Below are positions 48,493 to 57,683 of a stretch of DNA of 64,000 bases, piece after piece. Numbering within the stretch: position 1 is the first letter of the stretch; the number at the start of each line of letters is the position of its first letter. Source of the stretch: Talpa occidentalis (taxonomy: Eukaryota > Chordata > Mammalia > Eulipotyphla > Talpidae); contig NW_023601543.1 in the NCBI RefSeq assembly GCF_014898055.3, forward strand, positions 60,897,782-60,961,781, read 5' to 3'. A model generated the notes under the pieces. It was not told the origin of the DNA and did no database searches. It saw nothing but the letters and a program-made list of their open reading frames with translations. A program made the position numbers and the translations under genes.

Positions 48493-49125
48493 ATCGTCTC
48501 CTGAATCAGGAGCATACACGACCATTTGTCTGTCTAATGTTCCCTTTCTGCTTTTCCAAGTTCCTCTTAATTTTGGACATTCTCTTTTCCAGTGGCCATC
48601 CTCCCTGCAGTAGGCACACTGTGTGTCTAAGAGCCCCTGTCTTCCCTTCATTCCCCCTCTTCGCCCTGCAAACTGTGAGCGTGGTTGTGCTGTGGTGGCA
48701 AACAAAACGCGCACAGGCTTTTGCCTCTGCTCTTCACGAGCATTATATACCTTGAATGCAATATCCACCAGCTGAGAGGAATTCATACCTATTGCTCCAT
48801 CTACGCGTTGTAGTTTACGACGGATGTCTGGGGCGCTTTGCCCGATGAAAGTCATGTTAACCATGCGCGAATTCTCTGGGGCCTCTGGATCAGCATCAGT
48901 ATATTTCCTATATGCCTGATAAATGCGCTCTAGAAATTCAGAAGGATCCTCATTTGCTTTCTGCTGAATTTCCTGGACTTTGTTTAGACTTTTCTGTTTA
49001 GGTACGCCTCTTCTCAGGCCTGCCAGGATGCATTTCCGATAGTGGTTTATTTTAGCTTGACCTGCATTAGTATTTGGATCCCAATCTGGTTCTGCCATAG
49101 GAACAGCAGCCAGTGGCTCTGGAGT
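48490..49125 (-). CDS. gag: gag, C-terminal part (rest of capsid, nucleocapsid), after the in-frame stop
   Basis: Same frame as the upstream gag block and directly continuous with it after the UAG at 49126-49128. It contains the capsid C-terminal half with a major-homology-like region (EDPSEFLERIYQAYRKY) and an FIGQSAPDIRRKL motif of the gamma type. A single CCHC zinc knuckle of nucleocapsid (CAYCREDGHWKREC) follows. It ends in UAG at 48490-48492. The first ATG after the break is at 49098, but initiation there would lack matrix and half of capsid. Without readthrough of the internal stop, no full Gag can be made from this copy. Confidence 0.85.
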   Translation of the reverse strand, partial: TPEPLAAVPMAEPDWDPNTNAGQAKINHYRKCILAGLRRGVPKQKSLNKVQEIQQKANEDPSEFLERIYQAYRKYTDADPEAPENSRMVNMTFIGQSAPDIRRKLQRVDGAIGMNSSQLVDIAFKVYNAREEQRQKPVRVLFATTAQPRSQFAGRRGGMKGRQGLLDTQCAYCREDGHWKRECPKLRGTWKSRKGTLDRQMVVYAPDSGDD

Positions 49126-50169
49126 CTAGTTAGGGTCCTCGCTATGGAGACTCTGGGCTTCCTCCTTTGCTTTTTCTATTACCAGCCGGCGTTCATCTGC
49201 TGTCAGCAAAATACTTAGCAACGTCTGGATATCTGCCCATGTAGGGCGGTGGGTTGCAAAAATCGTGGTGAATAGTTCAGTCATTTTCTGTGGGTCATCC
49301 CTATAGGCTGGGTTAGAGCTCTTCCAATTTAAGAGATCTGAAGTTGAAAAGGGACTGTAGGTCCAATAAAACCCAGCTGGCTGCCCTTCATTATTCAATC
49401 CTCCTATGGGGTATTGACGCAATGGAAATTGCCCTACTCCGGCTGCAGAGGCTCCCTGGCCAAATTGTGTTCCTGTCCTAGTCTTATAAGGGGAGACCTT
49501 ATCTGCCTCAGTTCCATGGTCAGGGGGTTCAGGTTGGGTACCCCCTGCCGTGTGGGCATCCTCAGGTAAAGGAGGATATATTGGTGGTGGAGGCGGTGGA
49601 AACGCTTCAAAAGGTGGGGGGCATGAATTCATTAAGGTTAAATCCCTTAACTCCTCCTCAGTTTTTTCTTCCTGAGTTTTACTATCCTGATAAATAGTTT
49701 TCCTTTGCATCATCAGAGTCGCCCCCCCTTTCTTATTTTCTTTCATATGCAATTGCATGAATGCCTGAACAAATGGAATTTCATCCCATTTCCCTGATCT
49801 CTGACAGAACAGTTCTAATTGTGAAATAGTATAATAGTTTAAGGATCCATTGACAGGCCATCTTTCCTCAGATTCTAACAAATACATAGGCCAAGCAGTA
49901 TTACAATAGTACACCATTTTCCTTTTCGTCATAGGTTTATAACTATAGGTCGACCATTCAGTTAATATCTTACCCAATGGGCTTTCAGGTGGAACAGAAA
50001 CGGCGCCTCCCATAATTTCAAATCTCTGGCTTTTTAAAAGAAATAACAAACGGGAAACTCCAAATATCAAATACCAAACAAATATAAAATAAAGACACCA
50101 AACGTTTCCCAATTCCCACTCAACCAGGCCTATCACACCAAAGAGCGCTCCAAATTGAGGGAGATTCAT
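49126..50169 (-). CDS. gag: gag, N-terminal part (matrix, p12-like, start of capsid), with upstream in-frame extension
   Basis: The structural polyprotein probably starts at 50013, where MGGAVS forms a myristoylation signal. The frame is open a further 52 codons upstream, to an ATG at 50169. That extension holds a hydrophobic stretch (WCLYFIFVWYLIFG) and resembles the leader of glycosylated Gag in gammaretroviruses. After matrix comes a Pro-rich region with PPIY, the late-domain motif that recruits NEDD4-type ligases. A segment recognisable as the N-terminal half of a gamma-type capsid follows. The frame ends at a UAG (49126-49128) that falls inside capsid, not at a domain border, and the same frame continues afterwards. 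So gag is broken by one point-like stop. Confidence 0.85.
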   Translation of the reverse strand: MNLPQFGALFGVIGLVEWELGNVWCLYFIFVWYLIFGVSRLLFLLKSQRFEIMGGAVSVPPESPLGKILTEWSTYSYKPMTKRKMVYYCNTAWPMYLLESEERWPVNGSLNYYTISQLELFCQRSGKWDEIPFVQAFMQLHMKENKKGGATLMMQRKTIYQDSKTQEEKTEEELRDLTLMNSCPPPFEAFPPPPPPIYPPLPEDAHTAGGTQPEPPDHGTEADKVSPYKTRTGTQFGQGASAAGVGQFPLRQYPIGGLNNEGQPAGFYWTYSPFSTSDLLNWKSSNPAYRDDPQKMTELFTTIFATHRPTWADIQTLLSILLTADERRLVIEKAKEEAQSLHSEDPN

Positions 50170-50268
50170 AGACTCCCTCCCAAACTGGGGAACTGAACTC
50201 CCTCTACGAGGGGCTCAGATTCCCCCCAAATGTGTGAAGGCAAAGGTCTCGGCGTGCACGCCGGGGGA

Positions 50269-50276
50269 ACTTACCC
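50269..50276 (-). promoter_or_regulatory. candidate splice donor in the provirus leader
   Basis: On the minus strand TTTTGG is followed by GTAAGTT, a full consensus donor, about 310 nt after the primer site and upstream of gag. A donor at this place would serve the spliced env message. It was chosen by consensus only; other GT sites exist in the leader. Confidence 0.4.
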
Positions 50277-50588
50277 AAAAGCCAGAAAGCTGCGGTCTCC
50301 TAGTCCAGTTTCCTTCTCCTCAAAAGTCTCCAGAGTAGAGAAAGGGGGACCACTTTCCCACCAGAGAGGAAATGGGAGATTCCCCGGAGGAAATGAAGCT
50401 CCGGCAGCTGCTGGGACTGTCCCTTATCCTCCTAGGGAAACGGTCTCCCCTTCTAGCAGGATGTCATCCAGGTTGCCCCAAATCCCACTCAGACAGCATG
50501 AACGGGTAAGCCCTGGCGCGCTGCCGCGGCCAACTGCTCCGTCCGTTGGAAGTCAGAGTTGGGATGGGGAGAGCCCGGTGGCATCCAT

Positions 50589-50606
50589 CTCCTGGCTGGC
50601 TCGCCA
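50589..50606 (-). other. primer binding site for tRNA-Arg
   Basis: On the minus strand TGGCGAGCCAGCCAGGAG follows the 5' LTR after a few bases. All 18 bases are complementary to the 3' end of vertebrate tRNA-Arg(ACG), which ends CTCCTGGCTGGCTCGCCA including CCA. This assigns the element to the Arg-primed class I ERVs (R type by primer naming). Confidence 0.85.
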
Positions 50607-50610
50607 AAAT

Positions 50611-51189
50611 TGTTACCGAACGCCGGCCTCAGTTTCCCTCAGCCAATAAAAGGAAACTGAGTTTGAGGAAAAGGAAAGCGGTTTTATTTGTCGACAAATG
50701 AGGAGGGCGGCAGACTCACGTCCGAAAAACCACCGTCCTGCTCTTTGGCAGTGGGCAGGGGTATTTATACAGGGGGAGATGGGTAGGGGTCCACGAAGGG
50801 GAGGGGGAGCTGCAACAAATGGGGAAGACAAGCCATCAATCCTGTCAGTGCTAAATAAGGGGAATCACAAGGAATGGGGTAAAGACAAACTTGTTAACTG
50901 TATCACAGAGACAAGTGGGCGCCAGCTCAACAGGGAGATGGATGGGTGTCAGCTCATTCATCTTAAGGGAAGGGGAAGGTGTCAAGGCACAGAGACGGGT
51001 GATCGCCAGTTTGTTTTCCTTAGGACGAGGGGGAAGGGTCTGCAGGGAAACCGGTGGGCGCCAGCTTGTTTTTCTTCCCAAGGGGAGGGGAAGCTGCAAC
51101 AAATGGGAAAGACAAGCCATCAATCCTGTCAATGCTAGATAAGGGGAATTGCAAGGAATGGGGGAAAGACAAAGTTGTTAACTGTATCA
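50611..51189 (-). repeat. 5' LTR of the provirus
   Basis: 579-bp LTR, TG...CA when read on the minus strand (TGATACAG... to ...GGTAACA). TATAAATA lies at 50762-50769 and AATAAA at 50683-50688, giving a U3-R-U5 order from right to left. It is identical by eye to the 3' LTR 7767 bp away. The outer flank is TAAT followed by the interrupted older LTR; the inner flank is the tRNA primer site. Confidence 0.95.
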
Positions 51190-52334
51190 TAATGAGGAAA
51201 AAAAGGTATATATTCCCTGAAACACAATTCCACTTTGGCTTCCTTGCCCCTCCCAGGCCTGGTTCCCTGGCCTGGGAGTCCCACTTTATTTCTGCTCTTT
51301 TCCTCCTCAATAAACTTTTTCTTTCTATAAACAAACTGCCTCTTCTCGCTTGCTTGCCTGAGCGTCTGCGAAGTTCCTGCTGCGGCTTCGTGAGACACCA
51401 ACCCGTGGGGGGTCTAGCGGCTGGGGCTCAGCGCTGCCCTGCAGCCTGGAATCCGTTCCTGGCTGGGAGACTAGACCTGACAATTCCGGTATCACTCTCA
51501 CCCTCCTGCACATCTGGCTTGTACCCCAGTTCTTGCATGCGTGAATAAATAAATCCTAAAAAACAAATAAAAAAGAAAGAAAAACCCAGCTGATTTTGTC
51601 ATATAATTCTTACCAAGACCCTGATGAATGGTCAACTATGTCAGTATGACCTACTGAGAAGCAAGACATTGGTGTTATATTTCCTTCCTATGTTCTTTTT
51701 CAAGGGAATGAGTTCCTTAAAATATTTCATAAATGAGGTAATCACAGTATATGTGCACAGTGAATATACCATTTTAACTTAGCTCAGCAGGAAAAAAAAA
51801 TGTTTAACAAGAGGTGTGACTTGACATCTGTTATCTGTCACCACAATCCTTTGTGTGAGAGTAAAGTTCTTTGGAACAGTTTGGATTGTTAAATGCAAGC
51901 ATGAGTCAACCTCATCATTTTCAACTGCTTCATGTTCTGAATTTTAAAAAAAAGGAGTTAAAAGCTCTTACTGCAAGTACAGAGCACTGTATCTTCAGAA
52001 ATCCCTCTGATTTACATCTATGATATATTAAGGTAAATTAAAAAAAAATTCTAGAGGGAACTAAAATCTTTTTTAAAAATGGTGAGAGTGACCTAGTGAC
52101 ATCAGTGACAAGGCAAGTAGAGAGATTTATGGTTAAAAGATATGACCAGATACTTTATAAGTAGCAGACTTGTTAGCAGTCTGCTGACCACTTCTCTATG
52201 AATTGAAGAGAAGAGGTTCTGGAAGGGCTTGGCTATTATCTATGGATATGTAGTTTGGTATATAATGAGAGATTTTCTCAAGACACACTAGCAGACTCAG
52301 TGTGGAGTGTGCAATAACTGTACAATAAGACCAC

Positions 52335-52596
52335 AGATTTTTTTAAAGATTTATTTATTTATACAAGCACTGAGTACAGTCAGAAGCACAAGAGGGTGAG
52401 AGGATTCACCAGAGCCAGAGCGGGGAACAGAACAGGCAGACTGATGAAGTACACTACTGAGGGGAGCAGCGGGCACAGCAGGAGAGGTCTGTGCACCATG
52501 TGGGATCCTTGCTGGTGGCTGGGGATCAAACCGGCACTGCACAGGCTGCGGGCTTCGCAGCCCAGCGCTCAACTGCTGCACCACCAGGGGAGGCCC
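52335..52596 (-). repeat. SINE type A
   Basis: Flanks aagaccacaga / aagaccaaaaa are a mutated duplication. Confidence 0.85.
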
Positions 52597-52947
52597 AAGA
52601 CCAAAAATTTTTTAGGGTAGGGATTCTTGGGATTATAATTAGAATTCAAGGGAATTAGAGTAGAATTCAAGGGGATCTGTAATCTTGAAGAGGAAGAAAA
52701 GATTTATCTTCATTTTCACTAACATCTAGCTAAAATTAGCATTTCTTTATATTATAAATGTAGGTAACAAGCCACAGCAGAATTAGCAGTATCTGTGATT
52801 TTGTCACCAACAGGAATCACATTGTCATATCATATAGTAGTTTTTGCAGGTATCTTAAAAATCTTTCCTATATCTCACAATACTTCAAAAGTAGGCATAA
52901 CAACGATCTGTTAGATCTTGCTATTTAATGCACTAATAAAGGATCAC

Positions 52948-53508
52948 TTTTTTTTGTATTTAAAGAACAGGTTTAGGGCCTCCCCGGTGGCGCAGCGGTT
53001 CAGCGCTGGGTTGCGAAGCTGCCCGCGGCCTCTGCGGCGCCGGTTCGATCCCCGGCTGCTCCCCAGCCACCGGAGGAGGGTCCCACATGGTGCGCAGACC
53101 TCTCCTGCCGCCCGCTGCTCCCCTCAGCAGTGTGCTTCGGTCCCTCTGCCTGCTCTGCTCCCCGCTCTGGCTCTGGTGAATTCTCTCACCCTCCCGTGCT
53201 TCTGACTGTACCCAGTGCATGTATAAACAAAAACAAACAAACAAATAAATAAATAAAATAAAAAAAAATGCCTCTATAAAAAAAAGAACAGGTTTATTAG
53301 GGAAAGGGACAGAAGAATAAAGGAGACTTGCATAGACACAAGCGGGCAGGAAGAGCTGCCCCAAAAGGGACAGGTTTGCTAAGAGAGCCTGATGGTTGCA
53401 GGCAGGCCACCTTGACAGGTCCTGGGCAGGCAGGAAGCTACTGTCCAGCAGAGAGAGCTGGTGCAAAGAGGCACCTGCATAGTCACAGGTGGGCAGTGGG
53501 ATTGCTGC
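52948..53508 (-). mobile_element. retrocopy of an LTR-terminated, polyadenylated transcript
   Basis: Read on the minus strand, a 230-bp sequence ends in CCTAATAAACC, then about 15 nt later in an A-run (T-run at 52948-52955). The 10-bp duplication AAAGGATCAC flanks it (52938-52947, 53509-53518). It therefore moved by L1-type reverse transcription of an mRNA, not by retroviral integration. A SINE (52976-53282) later landed in its 3' end. Confidence 0.65.
52976..53282 (+). repeat. SINE type A with the tail tag ATGCCTCTAT
   Basis: Perfect duplication AAAGAACAGGTTTA (52962-52975, 53283-53296). The tag is at 53268-53278. Confidence 0.9.
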
Positions 53509-53655
53509 AAAGGATCACATGTTATTTTAAGTTTAATGCTTTGAGAACTGTGTTTTAATATATTGGTTTTCTCTGTAATCTTAAATTTTTTACTAATTTG
53601 GAAACGGTGATGACACAGACTACATGATATAAAATCTTTAAGATCATCTGTTTTA

Positions 53656-53930
53656 GGGCCTCCCTGGTGTCTCAGGCAGTTGAGCACCGTGCTGTGAAGC
53701 TGTCCACAGACTCTGCAGTGCAAGTTTGATCCCGGCCGCCCAGAGAGGGTCCCACATGGTGCAGCAGACCTCTCCTGCCATGCCCGCTCCTTCCCTCAGC
53801 AGTGTATTTCAGTCATTTTGCCTGTTCTGCTTCTCATGCTGTCTCTGGTGAATCCTCTCACCCTCCTGCACATCTGGACTGTATCCTGGTTCTTGTATAA
53901 AAACAAATAAATCTTAAAAAAAAAAAAAAA
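53656..53930 (+). repeat. SINE, mixed type
   Basis: Duplication (ag)atcatctgtttta / (aa)acatctgtttta. Confidence 0.88.
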
Positions 53931-54518
53931 ACATCTGTTTTAGTCGACAAGCACTGATTTGGAAATCAATGAAATTTTTCTAGTCTTATTGATTTGTAGA
54001 TCCCAATGATGACCTCAGCCATTACCCGTTGGATGATCAGAATAAATGTTTGGAAGGAATAACTCATAGAAAATGCTCCTAGGAACATGTGCCCTGGGGA
54101 CAGAGGAATCCACTTTGCAGCACTCCTCCTGTTCCCATTGAAGGGTAGCAGAATATGTGACACTACCACATAACACTTTGCATAAAGGTGGTTTTGAAGC
54201 CAATGAGAATCAATAGATGCAAAAATGAAGCCTTCCTGGAGCTTTCCATATTTGATAAACAGCAGAAACTTCTGAGAGATGAAGACTGCCATCAATCCCT
54301 TCTGCTGGGCAGGTTTTATAGCAGGTAAAATCACCACCAAAGTGGATCTGCACAAGTAATCCTTATCTTCCCATGGTTTCCAGCATATATTATATACTTA
54401 CCTTCCCACAATTTGTTGCCCTTAGAATTCTAGAACCCTCTTCCTTTATCTTGTCATTTCTCCGCAAATTTATTGCTCTTTTGTTAAGATGCTATATAAG
54501 CCCAAGTTCTAACTCTTT

Positions 54519-54780
54519 TTTTTGAAGATTTATTTATTTATTTATACAAGCACAGGGTACAGTCAGAAGCGCGGGAGGGTGAGAGAATTCACCAGAGCCA
54601 GAGCGTGGAGCAGAACAGGCAGACTGATGAAATACACTGCTGAGGGGAGCAGCGGGTGCAGCAGGAGATCTGTGCACCATGTGGGATCCTTGCCGGCCTG
54701 CAGGGGATGGAACCAGAGCTGCAGAGGCTGCAGGCAGCTTTGCAGCCCAGCGCTCAACTGCTGCACCACCGGGGAGGCCC
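54519..54780 (-). repeat. SINE type A
   Basis: Minus sense; abuts another minus SINE at 54784. Confidence 0.85.
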
Positions 54781-54783
54781 TAC

Positions 54784-55051
54784 TTTTTTTTTTTTTTTAA
54801 AGATTTATTTATACGAGAGCCGGGGTACAGGCCAGATGCACGAGAGGGTGAGAGGATTCACCAAAGACAGAGCAGGGAACAGAACAGGCAGACTGACGAA
54901 ATACACTGCTGAGGGGAGCAGTGGGTGAGACGGGAGAGGTCTCCTCACCATGTGGGTTGCTCCAGAGCCAGCAGGGATCGAACCGGCACTACAGAGGCTG
55001 CGGACAGCTTCACAGCCCTGCGCTCAACCGCCTGTGCCACCAGGGCTGCCC
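54784..55051 (-). repeat. SINE, mixed type
   Basis: Reverse head ccaccagggctgccc. The words ctaactcttttt before the pair and ctaactacttctttt after it suggest the outer duplication. Confidence 0.85.
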
Positions 55052-55156
55052 TCTAACTACTTCTTTTAGTTACTGATCATTGTGTGCTTCCATGTGTATG
55101 CATATGGCACTTACTAATAAACTTTTGCTTGCCACCACCCTAGCTGCTGTTAATCT

Positions 55157-55174
55157 GTGTGTGTGTGTGTGTGT
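55157..55174. repeat. GT microsatellite
   Basis: Uninterrupted run of about nine GT units. Confidence 0.9.
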
Positions 55175-55232
55175 AAATTGAAAAGTTCATTAAGATAGCT
55201 TAAAAAGAGTATGGAACAATTCTCTTTCTCTC

Positions 55233-55528
55233 TTTTTTTTTATAGAGGCATGTTTTATTTATTTATTTGTTTTTTGTTTATACAAGCACTGGGTACAGTC
55301 AGAAGGGCGGGAGGGTGAGAGAATTCACCAGAGCCAGAGCGGGGAGCAGAGTAGGCAGATGGACCGAAGTACACTGCTGAGGGGAACAGCGGGCGGCAGG
55401 AGAGGTCTGTGCGCCATGTGGGACCCTCCTCTGGTGGCCGGGGAGCAGCCGGGGATCGAACCGGCGCCGCAGAGGCTGCAGGCAGCTTCACAACCCAGCG
55501 CTCAATCGCTGCACCACCAGGGTGGCCC
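55233..55528 (-). repeat. SINE type A with the tail tag ATGCCTCTAT
   Basis: The tag appears reversed as atagaggcat at 55242-55251, before the tail. Confidence 0.88.
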
Positions 55529-55609
55529 TGGGATAATTCTCTTAACTTAGAAACCCCCTCCCATTATTTGCTATCATTTCTTTCATATTGAATACTGTCA
55601 GAAAATAAT

Positions 55610-55900
55610 CATTGTTCATTTTTCATTTTTTTTACAGTGTTTGCTTTTTTCCTCAGGTGCAGTCCCCATAGAATTCCCACCACCAGTTCACCTGTGCACC
55701 ATCACCATAGTCCCTTCTGCTCCTCCCACTCCTGTCTCAGTCCCTCTCCCTCCCCTTCCCCTGAAGAATGTCTCTGATTTATAGTTGTCCTTTTATTTTT
55801 GTTTTGTTTTGTTGTGTTTTTAAATTATTATTATTTTTCCCCTTGATCCTTTATTTGGTTCCCCTATGTTCTTCCTATAAGTGAAACCATCCGATATTTT
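55610..55900 (-). mobile_element. L1 3' UTR, antisense
   Basis: Reverse of the L1 3' end: ccccatagaattcccacc, tctctgatttatagttg, ccttgatcctttatttgg, tcctataagtgaaacc. Confidence 0.7.
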
Positions 55901-56099
55901 GTCCATTTAATTTACAGTCCCCAGTTGGAATATCCAAGATGGGCAGAGGAAGAGGATAGTCTTATCCTCACTGATGCCATTTTGGAAAACTCATTTACTT
56001 AAAATTGAGGAACAAAGGACAGAACTGCCACATTTAATAGGTTAAAGTCATGGTTTACTTCTAAATACCACGGTCCCAGAAGAAACAGCAAATAGCTAT

Positions 56100-56366
56100 T
56101 TTTTTTAAGATTTCTTTATTTATTTATACAAGCACTGAGTACAGTCAGAAGCACAGGAGAGTGAGAGAATTCACCAGAGCCAGAGCAGGGAACAGAACAG
56201 GCAGACTGACGAAATACACTGCTGAGGGGAGCAGCGAGCGCAGCAGGAGAGGTCTGTTGCACCATGTGCGACCCTCTCCTGGGGCAGGGGATCGAACCAG
56301 TGTTGCAGAGGCTGCGGGCAGCTTTGCAGCCCAGCGTTCAACCGCTGTGCCACCAGGGGAGGCCCC
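56100..56366 (-). repeat. SINE type A
   Basis: Perfect duplication AGCAAATAGCTATT on both sides. Confidence 0.9.
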
Positions 56367-57249
56367 AGCAAATAGCTATTTCAACAGACATGCTATATAA
56401 CAAAAACCTAACCAAGTTTATTTGAAAGATCTAACTGGCTTTATGAAATGATTCATGATTCAAGAGCATCCAACTTAGCAAGTAGAAAGGTGTTCCAAAA
56501 AGCTGTTGAAAAATGCAAAGTTTCTAAAGGCAGAAAATGGGCAAGATAAGGGAAATGGGAATTATTTCAGGCTTAGGTAACCTCTCTAATGTCTTGTGAC
56601 ATTATCCTGTTTTCATTTGAGAAATGGAAAAGATTACCTCAGTGGTGTTGACCAGAAAATTCTACACTGGCCAGTTGTAATTACATTGCTAGGGGAGGTT
56701 AAAATCACAGAGTTTTGAGACCCAAGTTAGACAAGGTATTAAGTCTTGGTGGACTTAGCACAAACGCCTCCATTTTGGGTGTGTCATTTTCTTTAAACCA
56801 ACTAAATTTTTCCTGATCTGTTAACTTTGAATTACATGGAGTTACCACTACAGGCTAATTTCTAGTTGTTCCAACAGACTGTGTCTACCTTGAATTTTTA
56901 TTAATAGCTTGGATTGTGTGTTTTCACTCATTTGTGTTGCTCATCTTCCTGATTGGATTGCACAGTTCTATACGACAAGGGCTATCTGTATCTTATGCCA
57001 GAAAATATGCATACATAGATTGGAACATGCTAACCAGCATCACTGAAGCCTTTTTTCCCTTCATGTTTCATATATTTATATAATTTGCTTCTCTTTTATG
57101 TTTGAAATTTGTTGATTTAATAACAATATATCAACATCACTTGTATTCTATTGTGTAATCAAACCAGAGTTTAGGAACAGCCTAGCCATGGTGTTCAAAT
57201 TTTTGATTTTTTAATATTTTATTATCATTTTTTGTTTTTGTTTTTATTT

Positions 57250-57522
57250 GTTTATTTATTTTAAAGATTTATTTATGTATGCATTCAAGAACTGGGATAC
57301 AGGCCGGAGGTGCGGGGGTGGTGAGAGGATCACCAGAGACAGAGTGGGGAGCAGAACAGGCAGATTGACTGAAATACACTGCTGAGGGGAGCAGCGAGAG
57401 AGACAGGAGAGATCTGCTAGGCCATGTGGATAGCTTCCTGACCAGCCATCAAACTGGTGCTGCAGTGGCTGCAGATAGCTTCATAGGTTGCGTCTTAACC
57501 CCTTGTGCCACCAGGGAGGCCC
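57250..57522 (-). repeat. SINE type B
   Basis: Reverse head ccaccagggaggccc; tail side atgcattcaagaactggg. Confidence 0.85.
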
Positions 57523-57683
57523 TGGTATTTTTTTTTTAATTGAGGAAACACTGAGGGACAACACGGCATATGATTCAGAGTATATGTTCACACTTCTTAG
57601 ATGCATGTTACCGCCCCACAGCCACTACCAAGGTACCCAGAGTCCTTCACCATAGTCCATTGGATCCCTTCTCTACTTTGTTT

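Larger units (their letters stand above)
42844..51189 (-). mobile_element. young, near-intact class I endogenous retrovirus (provirus)
   Basis: An 8.35-kb provirus read on the minus strand: 5' LTR (50611-51189), primer site, leader, gag, pro-pol, env, polypurine tract, 3' LTR (42844-43422). Both LTRs are 579 bp and look identical base for base. It is flanked by the 4-bp duplication TAAT (42840-42843 and 51190-51193), the size typical of gammaretroviruses. One Gag CCHC finger, Gag and Pol in the same frame split by UAG, and a CX6CC transmembrane subunit all place it with gammaretrovirus-like class I ERVs. Pol and Env are open; gag has one internal UAG. It sits inside an older solo LTR (42412-51494). 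It is clearly a germline copy in an assembled host locus; whether it is expressed is unknown. Confidence 0.95.
42412..51494 (+). mobile_element. solo LTR B, split by the provirus
   Basis: An older LTR in plus sense, present as 42412-42843 and 51194-51494 on either side of the provirus (about 730 bp without it). It starts TGAGACAGGGCAAG and ends GGTATCA. CTCT duplications flank it (42408-42411, 51495-51498) within a SINE. AATAAA lies at 51309-51314. Both halves match, in inverted orientation, the two ends of solo LTR A at 41255-41852, which shows that they were once contiguous. Confidence 0.88.
42229..51568 (+). mobile_element. second SINE, split by solo LTR B and the provirus
   Basis: The SINE head and body at 42229-42411 and its 3' part at 51495-51568 (ctctcaccctcctgc... 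to the A-rich tail) are separated by LTR B and the provirus. It inserted into the A-rich tail of the outermost SINE. Confidence 0.8.
41213..51580 (+). mobile_element. outermost SINE of the nested block
   Basis: A SINE in plus sense. Its head is at 41213-41254, a middle piece at 41853-41890 and its tail (AATAAATAAATCTTTT) at 42197-42225. The flanking duplication AAAACCCAGCT appears at 41201-41211 and again at 51581-51591, outside everything that was later inserted. All other elements from 41255 to 51568 are insertions into it. Confidence 0.6.

Noticed and set aside
42844..51189. Duplicate LTR region as an assembly artefact
   Set aside because: The two copies flank retroviral genes in the right order with a target duplication and an interrupted older LTR outside, as a real provirus should; raw reads would still be needed to exclude LTR collapse.
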